NCBI RefSeq assembly: GCF_001073085.1
Contig: NZ_JVFV01000032.1
Coordinates: 20,130 to 84,129 of the forward strand
Length of the DNA: 64,000 nt
Direction: 5' to 3'
Source: Streptococcus pseudopneumoniae
GTDB taxonomy: Bacteria > Bacillota > Bacilli > Lactobacillales > Streptococcaceae
Shown here: one piece after another, positions 48,166 through 55,436 of the stretch
Layout: each line of letters opens with the position of its first letter
Numbering within the stretch: the stretch's first letter is position 1
Program-made: the position numbers and the translations under genes
Notes under the pieces: generated by a model
Told to the model about the DNA's origin: nothing
Database searches by the model: none
The model's input: the letters and a program-made list of their open reading frames with translations, nothing else

Positions 48166-48306
48166 CTAATGACTGCTTTTTTCTAATGGCTGAGAGGTAG
48201 TTTCTAACGGCTGTGTTGAGGACTCTATGCTGCAGCCATCAATCCCACAAACTAAGCCTGTCTCTTCTGAATTGCTGTCTAGTAGTTGAAAAGGGGTATC
48301 TATCAT
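48166..48306 (-). CDS. 46-aa peptide with a CGIDGC motif
   Basis: Starts MIDTPFQLLDSNSEETGLVC; Cys20 and Cys25 frame CGIDGC, and the tail is Ser/Thr/Glu-rich. AAGGAG lies 11 nt before the ATG. Both ends are coupled to neighbours: it starts right at the dsbA stop and its stop overlaps the TMEM175 ribosome binding site. No membrane span and no leader. Cys pairs in a thiol-disulfide operon suggest a redox substrate, metal binder or small thiol switch; not recognised. Confidence 0.6.
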   Translation of the reverse strand: MIDTPFQLLDSNSEETGLVCGIDGCSIESSTQPLETTSQPLEKSSH

Positions 48307-48307
48307 T

Positions 48308-48958
48308 TTATTGTGCTCCTTCCTCTGCTTGAATTTGTTTTAGTACCGCTAACATGTATTCATAAGGCTGAGCACCTGAAATTCCATACTTATTGTTCAG
48401 AACAAAGAAAGGTGCACCTTGAACGCCTGACTGATGGGCTTCTAAGATATCGCGTTTGACCTCGTCAGCAAACGCATCTCCAGCAAGTACCTGCGCTGCC
48501 TCTTCTTGTGGTAGAGCGAACTCACTGATAACAGTTAGTAACACAGAATGATCCGCAATATTGGCATGTTCTTCAAAGTAAAGATAGTACAAGGCCGTAA
48601 TGAAATTTTGATGATCTTTTTTATCTAAATACTCCTGCGACCATTTAATAAGACGGTGAGCTGAAAAGGTGTTGGTTGGGATAATCCCCGCCATATCAAT
48701 ACGAAGCCCTTCTTCATTTCCCATACTTTCCATGTGCGCAAACTGAGCTTTAGCTTGCTCAGTGGTCATACCGTGACTGGCAGCAAACTCTGTGAGCATG
48801 GTTTCACTTGTTTCTAAAGGCGCATTGGGATTTAGCTGGTAAGCTTTCATTGTCAAATCTTCCGGGTTTAAACCAACAGCTGCCATAGCACGCTTCATCC
48901 GACTAGCACCAATGTAACAAAATGGACAGGCAATATCTGACCAGTAACTAATTTCCAT
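48308..48958 (-). CDS. DsbA/FrnE-family thiol oxidoreductase
   Basis: 216 aa from ATG 48958 (GGAAGGAAG upstream); the longer frame to 49051 runs into the S14 gene and is rejected. MEISYWSDIACPFCYIGA has the CPFC active site at Cys11-Cys14, and the family's VQGAPFFVLNNKYGISGAQP block with cis-Pro is present. No signal peptide, so it is cytoplasmic like FrnE, which acts as a disulfide isomerase or reductase in oxidative stress. Encoded between an S14 paralogue and the Cys peptide. Confidence 0.92.
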   Translation of the reverse strand: MEISYWSDIACPFCYIGASRMKRAMAAVGLNPEDLTMKAYQLNPNAPLETSETMLTEFAASHGMTTEQAKAQFAHMESMGNEEGLRIDMAGIIPTNTFSAHRLIKWSQEYLDKKDHQNFITALYYLYFEEHANIADHSVLLTVISEFALPQEEAAQVLAGDAFADEVKRDILEAHQSGVQGAPFFVLNNKYGISGAQPYEYMLAVLKQIQAEEGAQ

Positions 48959-48981
48959 ATTTCTTCCTTCCTTTCTTTCCA

Positions 48982-49161
48982 CTACCAAGAAGCTTTTTTC
49001 AACCCAGGAATGACACCTTGGTAAGCTTGCTGGCGTAAACAAATCCGACAAAGTTTAAACTTGCGGTAGACCGAATGCGGGCGACCGCATGCTAAACAGC
49101 GTGAGTATTCTTGAACCGGGTAAGCCTTCTTTTTCCTTTGTATCAAAGCTTTTCTTGCCAT
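48982..49161 (-). CDS. rpsN2: Zinc-type ribosomal protein S14 paralogue
   Basis: 59 aa: [20 protein letters not shown], then [20 protein letters not shown] with four zinc-binding cysteines (22, 25, 38, 41), ending GLKKASW. This is S14 of the short Cys-containing type, diverged from the housekeeping gene, which in streptococci lies in the ribosomal protein cluster. Starts one base after the thioredoxin-like gene's stop (TAAATG). Its presence in a thiol operon suggests replacement of S14 during thiol or zinc stress; that is inference. Confidence 0.9.
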   Translation of the reverse strand: MARKALIQRKKKAYPVQEYSRCLACGRPHSVYRKFKLCRICLRQQAYQGVIPGLKKASW

Positions 49162-49431
49162 TTAAACCTCTTTCTTATCAACCAATTGACCCTTTTTAAA
49201 GACTAATAAACTCGTCAGTGTAGGCTGAATGCCAAATAAAGAAATGAGACGGGGCACTTGAAAAATATCTGCTTGGTAAAGCACCAAATGCTCTCGTTCA
49301 GCCGTGTCTATGAGTTCTTTTTGCTCAAGAGACGATAGACTGCATTGATTTCCTGAAACAAGAAGAGCTAGATTTTGATGTTTGGCTAACAGTTCTTCTA
49401 ATTCGATACTAGACGTGACTGATTTCATCAT
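49162..49431 (-). CDS. Thioredoxin-like protein without CXXC
   Basis: 89 aa thioredoxin fold (ALLVSGNQCSLSSLEQKELI, LYQADIFQVPRLISLFGIQP, LLVFKKGQLVDKKEV). The active-site region reads GNQCSLSS, so only one Cys remains at the usual position and no CXXC exists; it cannot act as a normal thioredoxin but could form mixed disulfides or serve as a scaffold. Overlaps the trxB stop by 4 nt. Confidence 0.75.
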   Translation of the reverse strand: MMKSVTSSIELEELLAKHQNLALLVSGNQCSLSSLEQKELIDTAEREHLVLYQADIFQVPRLISLFGIQPTLTSLLVFKKGQLVDKKEV

Positions 49432-50348
49432 AGGTTATCAATATAGGCCAATGTATCTAGGGCAGCAATGGCACCGCTGCCTGCTGCAGTAATGGCTTGT
49501 TGGTATTTTGGATCTTGCACATCACCAGCTGCAAAAATACCTGCAACAGAGGTCTTTGCTGTTCCTGCCTGTGTTTGAATATAGCCTTTATCATCCAATG
49601 CTAATTTTCCATCAAGAAAAGCGGTGTTTGGTTGATGACCAATGGCCACAAAGAGACCGTCAGCCTGAATGTGCTCAATATCACCTGTTTCATTATTACG
49701 AACATCCAAACCAGTCATTCCCATCAGATTAGATGCAACTTTGATAGGCGTGTAATTTAACATCCAATGAATTTTATCATTTGCCTGAGCCCGTTTGGCC
49801 ATAATATCAGATGCGCGTAACTCATTGCGGCGATGGACAACGGTCACTTTCGATGCAAAGCGTGTCAAATAGAGGGCTTCTTCCATAGCGACATCACCCC
49901 CGCCAACTACAAGGACTTCACGCTCTTTATAGAAGAAAGCATCACAGGTCGCACAAGCGCTGACACCTTTTCCGACGGCCTCTTCTTCGCCTTCAATCCC
50001 TAGGTATTTAGCGCTAGAGCCTGTTGCGATAATAACGGCCTTGGTATCAATGATTTCACCATTATCCAGATGTACCTCGAAAGGAGACTTTTCGCCTTCA
50101 ATTTTTTGAACAAATCCAAAGGTCATTTCGGTGCCAAACTGTTCTGCTTGGCGGCGCATTGTTTGGACTAATTCATTGCCATCAATCCCGTTTTCAAAAC
50201 CTGGATAATTTTCTACGAGGGTTGTGGTGGTTAATTGACCACCCTCAGAATAGCCTGTGATCAATCGATTTTTCAAACCAGCTCGACTTAAATAAATGCC
50301 AGCTGTGTACCCTGCAGGTCCTGAACCTACAATAATTGCATCATACAT
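49428..50348 (-). CDS. trxB: Thioredoxin reductase TrxB paralogue
   Basis: 306 aa. FAD motif IIVGSGPAGYTAGIYLSRAG, redox pair CATC at Cys132-Cys135, NADPH motif VVGGGDVAMEEALYL and the C-terminal FAD motif GIFAAGDVQDPKYQQA. It reduces the adjacent TrxA with NADPH. GAGGTG precedes the ATG, 8 bp after trxA. The chromosome is expected to carry another housekeeping trxB elsewhere, so this is likely a stress-specific copy. Confidence 0.95.
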   Translation of the reverse strand: MYDAIIVGSGPAGYTAGIYLSRAGLKNRLITGYSEGGQLTTTTLVENYPGFENGIDGNELVQTMRRQAEQFGTEMTFGFVQKIEGEKSPFEVHLDNGEIIDTKAVIIATGSSAKYLGIEGEEEAVGKGVSACATCDAFFYKEREVLVVGGGDVAMEEALYLTRFASKVTVVHRRNELRASDIMAKRAQANDKIHWMLNYTPIKVASNLMGMTGLDVRNNETGDIEHIQADGLFVAIGHQPNTAFLDGKLALDDKGYIQTQAGTAKTSVAGIFAAGDVQDPKYQQAITAAGSGAIAALDTLAYIDNL

Positions 50349-50356
50349 AAATCACC

Positions 50357-50671
50357 TCATGATAACTGTGCTTGGATTTTTTCCATCAATGTTTGTTTAG
50401 GATGAACACCAACAAGAGCATCAACGGGTTTGCCATCTTTAAAAATCACCATTGTTGGGATAGAACGAATGCCAAAGAGATTGGCCAGATCTTGTGATTG
50501 GTCCACATCCACCTGAGCAATCGTTACTTTTCCGTCAAAGTCCTGTGAAAGTTCTTCCACTATTGGCTCCATCATCCGACAAGGTGGGCACCACTGCGCC
50601 CCAAAATCGATAAAACTTACCCCATTTTGGATAGATTTCGCAAATGTTTCGGTTGTTAGTTGTGTCGTCAT
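50357..50671 (-). CDS. trxA: Thioredoxin TrxA paralogue
   Basis: 104 aa, FGAQWCPPCRMMEPIVEELS. The active site is CPPC (Cys28-Cys31) instead of the usual CGPC, which makes a thioredoxin more oxidising or changes its substrate choice. First gene of the operon: a palindromic operator lies 30-53 bp upstream. It would supply reducing power to the DsbA/FrnE and other stress thiols. Confidence 0.94.
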   Translation of the reverse strand: MTTQLTTETFAKSIQNGVSFIDFGAQWCPPCRMMEPIVEELSQDFDGKVTIAQVDVDQSQDLANLFGIRSIPTMVIFKDGKPVDALVGVHPKQTLMEKIQAQLS

Positions 50672-50700
50672 AAAAAACTCCTATCTAAAATAAAACGCCT

Positions 50701-50724
50701 CTATTCAATCATATAATTGAATAG
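50701..50724. promoter_or_regulatory. Palindromic operator at the trxA promoter
   Basis: CTATTCAAT-CATATA-ATTGAATAG, 9-bp perfect arms. It overlaps the likely -10 TATGCT on the minus strand. ArsR-family regulators bind such short palindromes; the ArsR-rhodanese gene is next door. Confidence 0.7.
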
Positions 50725-50835
50725 CATAAGCATAAAAGAATGAATTTCAAAAAGGTTAACTTAGCCCTTCTAAAAATCCAATTTGTATCACTTAGTTTCT
50801 TTGAGATACTAAATAAGAAGTATTTCAAAGATGTA

Positions 50836-50901
50836 ATTCAATAAAATTGTTGAATAAGTTGAGTAAAAAAGAAATTCAACTTTTTTATTGAATAGTTGAA
50901 T
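50836..50901. promoter_or_regulatory. Second cluster of ATTCAA/TTGAAT palindromes
   Basis: ATTCAATAAAATTGTTGAAT (50836-50855) and ATTCAAC-14 bp-GTTGAAT (50874-50901) repeat the half-sites of the trxA operator. Another CTATTCAAT half-site with AATAG lies upstream of the regulator gene (51816-51830). Several sites suggest cooperative or dual control. Confidence 0.6.
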
Positions 50902-50960
50902 TATAACACACTAAATCTATTTTGCAAAGATTTTGCTCACGAGTCTCCGGTTATAAGAAA

Positions 50961-51135
50961 AGAGGCTGGGACAAAAGTTCTAGCCTCTCAATTGTTTTTG
51001 GATTGTCGAGAAAGACGCAGTGGTTGAGTGGGCTCTACTACGCTGATTTCATCAGCTTTTACAGGCCTACTCAACTGTGCGGAGGTGGGACGACGAAATC
51101 GAATTCTAACGAATTACCGGTTTCTGTCCCACTCT
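50961..51135. repeat. Inverted-repeat element with TGGGACA ends
   Basis: A 175-bp block bounded by AGAGGCTGGGACAAAA and TTTCTGTCCCACTCT. Contains a GAGGCT...AGCCTC hairpin and no gene. This kind of intergenic repeat is frequent in mitis-group genomes, from memory. It lies between the regulator and the operator array and may act as a terminator for the regulator. Confidence 0.6.
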
Positions 51136-51139
51136 CAAG

Positions 51140-51799
51140 TTATGAACGAGAGGATGCACCCCACTTCCAATCAGCAAAACTGCGATTGAGACTATAGATA
51201 CTGTAGCCCAAACTCTGTAAATCCTGTGCTGCTAGGTTAGCATAGCCACATTGGCGCCCGCGACAATAAACAATGATGGTCTTCTCTTTGGGAAGCTGAG
51301 CTTTTTTTTGATCAAACTCATCGATTGGTAAATTAAGAGCTTTTGGCAAGTGCCCTGCCTCATACTCCTCAACAGGCCTTAAATCAAGTAGGAGAGCATC
51401 TGTCTTAGCTGCTAATTCAATTGCATTAGCGAGCTCAATCTGAGGAACACCAGCTGCCTCATCATAGTCTGACTCAATCGCTCTGACTTCTGCTAACTGT
51501 TCTTCACCGACGGCAAATAACAGAAGGACTAACTGGACAACCTTTTCAGAAGCCAAGCTATAACGGATAAAATTACCATTTCGACTCGTCACCACCAAGT
51601 GACTTTCTTTTAAAACCTGAAGGTGGCGCGAAGTATTGGCAACAGAGAGACCCGTCGCATGCGCAATTCCCTCAACTGTCTTTGGTCCCTGTGATAATAT
51701 ATTTAAAATATCAAGACGCTTCTCACTTCCTAGCCCCTTTGTTAAGCGAGATAGCTCTTGGTAAATATTTTGTTTGTAATCAATCATTTTCTCTTGCAT
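51140..51799 (-). CDS. ArsR-type HTH fused to rhodanese, likely thiol-stress regulator
   Basis: 219 aa from ATG 51799. Residues about 10-95: ArsR winged helix (GSEKRLDILNILSQGPKTVE, ATGLSVANTSRHLQVLKES). Residues about 115-219: rhodanese domain (LLLDLRPVEEYEAGHLPKAL) with the active loop CRGRQCGYAN. Proteins of this layout respond to persulfide, hypochlorous acid or similar thiol oxidants through the loop Cys. It lies upstream of the trx operon, transcribed the same way, and half-sites like ATTCAA lie in front of both. Repressor function is inference. Confidence 0.88.
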   Translation of the reverse strand: MQEKMIDYKQNIYQELSRLTKGLGSEKRLDILNILSQGPKTVEGIAHATGLSVANTSRHLQVLKESHLVVTSRNGNFIRYSLASEKVVQLVLLLFAVGEEQLAEVRAIESDYDEAAGVPQIELANAIELAAKTDALLLDLRPVEEYEAGHLPKALNLPIDEFDQKKAQLPKEKTIIVYCRGRQCGYANLAAQDLQSLGYSIYSLNRSFADWKWGASSRS

Positions 51800-51841
51800 C
51801 AAATCAACTCCTTATCTATTCAATTTAATAGTATAATTCTT

Positions 51842-52197
51842 AAAAACAATTGTCAACTATTCCATTCGAAAGATGTTGATACTCATTTGTGACAAAAAAG
51901 CCGGTATTCGCCAAAAAATAGAAAGAATACTTATCCTTAACATTTACTAATATTAATAGGTAAATCATGTAAAAAGAGACCTATCTCTGAAAAAATGAAA
52001 TTTTTAACGAGCCGTAGTTTCTTTTGTGACATACTATCTATGTGCGACCATAAATTGTATCAAAATAATTTACTTAGAGCTCTCAACTGCCAACAATTTT
52101 CTAATGATTAATTTGAACATTCACAAAAATAATCCACAACTACTTCTGTTGTCGCTATTATCTCAAAGCCTAAAACAAGAGACAAGAAGTAAACAGC
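51842..52197. other. Spacer with a decayed integrase stretch
   Basis: Short frames such as KPKTRDKK just before 52198 look like the missing middle of the integrase fragment. No other gene is supported. Confidence 0.4.
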
Positions 52198-52515
52198 ATG
52201 CAAGACATACTACCTGAACAGTTTGTCTTTACTTATATAGACACTAGAGGAAACATCAACAAGCCTTTACATGCTGACTATCTAAACGATAAAATGAAAA
52301 GCATCAGAGAGCGACATAAAGAGCTGGCACATGCTACACCGCATAAAATGCGACATACAGGAGCAACGCTTGCTAGACAAGCAGGAATGAGCTTAGAAGC
52401 TATTTCAGAAGCTCTAACATACAATGACACAGGAACAACACAGATTTATGTAAATACTTCTAATGTAGTTCCTATGACAGTAGGTGAATTTGCTTTAAAG
52501 TCTCTAAAACAATAA
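52198..52515 (+). pseudogene. Tyrosine integrase, C-terminal 105 codons only
   Basis: FVFTYIDTRGNINKPLHADY, TPHKMRHTGATLARQAGMSL and TTQIYVNTSNVVPMTVGEFA form the C-terminal half of a Tn916/phage-type integrase with HxxR and the active Tyr. The N-terminal arm-binding and core-binding domains and the first catalytic Arg are missing, so it should be inactive. Its end lies 95 bp from rpsI-end copy D, the normal position of such an integrase. Confidence 0.85.
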
Positions 52516-52551
52516 GGTGAAAATAAGGTAAACTTTTCAAAAAAACACGAA

Positions 52552-52584
52552 AAAAGCACCCATAAGGTAAACTTTTGAGTGCTT
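52552..52584 (-). terminator. Terminator-like stem beside rpsI-end copy D
   Basis: Minus strand AAAGCAC...GTGCTTTTTTC. A 15-bp direct repeat ATAAGGTAAACTTTT occurs at 52523-52537 and 52562-52576 next to it. Confidence 0.55.
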
Positions 52585-52609
52585 TGAAACGTTGATATAA
52601 TCGGTTCGA

Positions 52610-52660
52610 TTAACGTTTTGAGAACTGTGATGCTTTACGAGCTTTCTTAAGACCTGGCTG
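52610..52660 (-). repeat. rpsI 3'-end copy D, putative attachment site
   Basis: Minus-strand QPGLKKARKASQFSKR-stop. Only the last 16 codons are present. The sequence beyond the stop (ATCGAACCGATTATATCAAC) resembles that to the left of copy A. Confidence 0.85.
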
Positions 52661-52762
52661 GAAACATTTCTATTTAAATAAGTTTCAAGATGTTTTTAAA
52701 ATCAATATTTTTCCACATTTATAGAAAACAGAATTTCATCTAATTTGAATAAATTTCAGTTG

Positions 52763-52829
52763 AATGGTGTGAATTTTACCCTAAAAATACACGAATTGAG
52801 CTAGATTTTACCAAAAAGTTCACACCATT
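52763..52829. repeat. Inverted repeat downstream of the defence operon
   Basis: AATGGTGTGAA and TTCACACCATT, perfect 11-bp arms 45 bp apart, with two ATTTTACC copies inside. No T-run; it may be a terminator variant or a recombination site. Confidence 0.5.
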
Positions 52830-52879
52830 TAAATTGTTATTGCTTTGTACATTTGATATACGGAATGCATTATAAATTA

Positions 52880-53467
52880 TCACAAATATCTCTCAATATG
52901 CTCTACGAAGATAAAAGGTTCTATATCTTTAAGAGCGAGACCTTTAGATAGAGTAAGGCATTGTTTTGCTGTACCTTTTCCTGGTCGATGGTAAAACGTT
53001 CTAATCCCTTGAAGGAATATTCCAAAACGCGAATGACGTCCCGAGGCTGTCATCTCATCTAAATATTTGTCAACAGCTAAAGCGAATACATTTCCATAAT
53101 ACCTATCATCGTCAAATCTTGTTCTAGTCATATAATCTTGAATGTCATAGAGCATAGATTTCATATTTCGATAATTGGGTGCTCCCACCAATGCTCGACT
53201 AGCTCTATTTATACCATCAACATAACTGTAAGCATCATTTAATTTACCAAAATCCCAAAACCTTTTAGAATCAAAATACTCATACTCCATATCTAGTTGT
53301 GATTTTAATATTCTTAAAATGGACAGTGCTGTACTGTCATCTTTATTTTTTATTGCCACATAAGTTTCTTCTACTCCGGTATTATAAAAATCAATGTGCT
53401 GATTAATTTCAGAACCTAGAACACCTGTAATATCAAATTCAAGTAAATCATTTTCCAATGTAATCAT
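52880..53467 (-). CDS. Hypothetical third gene of the Gabija-like operon
   Basis: 195 aa, ATG preceded by AAGGAG. Mostly helical (ETYVAIKNKDDSTALSILRI, GINRASRALVGAPNYRNMKS), with GRHSRFGIFLQGIRTFYHRP near the C-terminus. No family recognised. It starts 43 bp after the gajB stop in the same direction, so it is probably co-transcribed with gajA and gajB, either as an accessory or an unrelated island gene. Confidence 0.65.
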   Translation of the reverse strand: MITLENDLLEFDITGVLGSEINQHIDFYNTGVEETYVAIKNKDDSTALSILRILKSQLDMEYEYFDSKRFWDFGKLNDAYSYVDGINRASRALVGAPNYRNMKSMLYDIQDYMTRTRFDDDRYYGNVFALAVDKYLDEMTASGRHSRFGIFLQGIRTFYHRPGKGTAKQCLTLSKGLALKDIEPFIFVEHIERYL

Positions 53468-53510
53468 AATTTCTCCTTCAACATTCAGTTCAACAATTGT
53501 TAAAGTTTAT

Positions 53511-55436
53511 TTACTCTTTAACTAATGACAGAACATTAACAATATCACTCTGTTCAAAATAATCTTTAGCTTTTTCAAGAATCTGTTGGTCATTACATGG
53601 CATATAAACAATTAAGTTTTTTATTGCTCTAGTGATTGTAACATAAAATAGTTTCTTAGTTCTGTTTTGAACCTTCTCATTAGATGAACCTTTACCAAAT
53701 ATAGAATTAAAATTATATTGATTCCATCTTCCATTATCTAACAAAACTAAGACATTCTCATATTCACTGCCTTTAACCTTATGCTGAGTTATGACAGATA
53801 CATATTCTCTAAGATAAGCAATACTATTTACATATTCTTGAAATGGTAATTTCTCAAGGCGTAACCATAAATAATAGCCCTTATTTTCTATAAAATTAGT
53901 AAATAAGTCGTCCTTTGAAATTAATCCAGTTCTCTCTGCAAGTTTTATGACTTTTCCAATTGTAATATCACTATCAGAGATTTCTTTCATAATTTTAGAT
54001 AGATTAATTTTATCAGCAGACGAAGTTATTTTAAAGCAAGTAATACGCAAAAAATCGTTATGCTTACCTATTTTATATAGTTCTATTAGTTCAAAGATTA
54101 GATCTAATCTTTTAAGAATCCTATCTCTATCTGTACCCGCCTCATATCTACTACTTAAACCATTAAATTTATAGGCCAATAAAGAATCTTTATTAACTTT
54201 ACTCTTACTAATCACTTCTTCAAACAAAAATGTCTTAATTTCTTCGTAAATGGCTAAAAGTTCTGGAATAGATTTGACAATATCAATTATTAATGGACCT
54301 CCCTTTCTAACAACAATTTGAGCTTCTTCTACTAATTCTTCAAAAGATTTTCCTTTATCAACTAACTCACTTGCATTAAATTTTTTCTTCATATCTGTAA
54401 TTAATTTTACAAGCAAATCAGAATTATACAATTCAAATAGTTTAGAAAACCCAGCCATTTCTGCATTAAGTTTGTGTGTTAATCGCAATTCCTTTGTTTT
54501 CTGTGGTATATCAAACTCTAATTCTTTAAATAGTTCGCTATTTCTAAGATCTTCAAGGTGGGTAATTCCATCACCATAAATGAATTTCACCGTCCCTTCA
54601 ATTACATTACCATTATTCATGTTTGGAGCCGCTACATCACTAGAAGGAATCTGAACTAATCCATCGCTTCTAAATTTATTTGCTAAATTAATAACTTTTC
54701 GTGGATTACGTCTATTTTGATTTTTTTGTATTTTTTCAAGACCATAGGAATCTATGTTTCCCACTCCTGAGTCATAGATAGCCTGCATTGAATCTCCAAA
54801 AAAACCTACAATATTATCTCTAGTACTCTTTCTGAGATGCTCTAATAAAATTTTTACAACTAAGGAACTCGTATCTTGATACTCGTCAACAAAAATATAG
54901 TTTGCAGTATCCTTTAAAATATCACTCAACTTCTTATATTTAGAAAACATTTTTTCAGCAACTATAAGAACATGGTCATGACTTATTTGAACTTTATTTT
55001 GCTCAGTTATGCTCATAGAATACCATTCAGTATATTCAACACGAACACCATCAAAATAATCAAGCGAAATAAGTTCCTCACCTAATACTTCCTTTGGAGC
55101 AACGAATAAGATTTGTTCATTATCATTTATTAACTCAACAAGACATTCTTTAATCTCTTTTTAGAAATTTTCAATGACATGCCATATAAAATCGTGAATA
55201 GTTGAAACCCGTAAATTATCATTAATGATTCTAGATCTAATCTCTGCAACAGCATTGTTAGTATAAGTAATGCATACAATAGATTTTTTTGGTTCTTCCT
55301 TAGATATTTTTTCAATAATGGAAATTAATGAATAAGTTTTCCCACTCCCAGCACCACCCTCAAGTATAAAATTTTGACCTTGTTTTATTACTTCAAATAC
55401 CTTTCCTACCTCCGGTTCTACTGTTCTCTCAACCAT
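53511..55436 (-). pseudogene. gajB: GajB-like UvrD helicase interrupted by one in-frame stop
   Basis: One frame of 642 codons with a single TAA at 55161-55163 (codon 92). Before it: ILEGGAGSGKTYSLISII (Walker A) and ITYTNNAVAEIRSRI. After it: NYIFVDEYQDTSSLVVKILL (Walker B), GFFGDSMQAIYDSG, VITQHKVKGSEYENVLVLLD and VTITRAIKNLIVY (motif VI). This is a UvrD/Rep-family helicase, the GajB partner of GajA. The start overlaps gajA by 19 nt. The downstream restart at 55016 lacks Walker A, so the helicase is presumably non-functional unless the stop is read through or is a sequence error. Confidence 0.88.

Noticed and set aside
55130..55315. 61-codon frame around the gajB stop
   Set aside because: It is a different frame from the helicase; the interruption is a nonsense codon in the same frame, not a frameshift.
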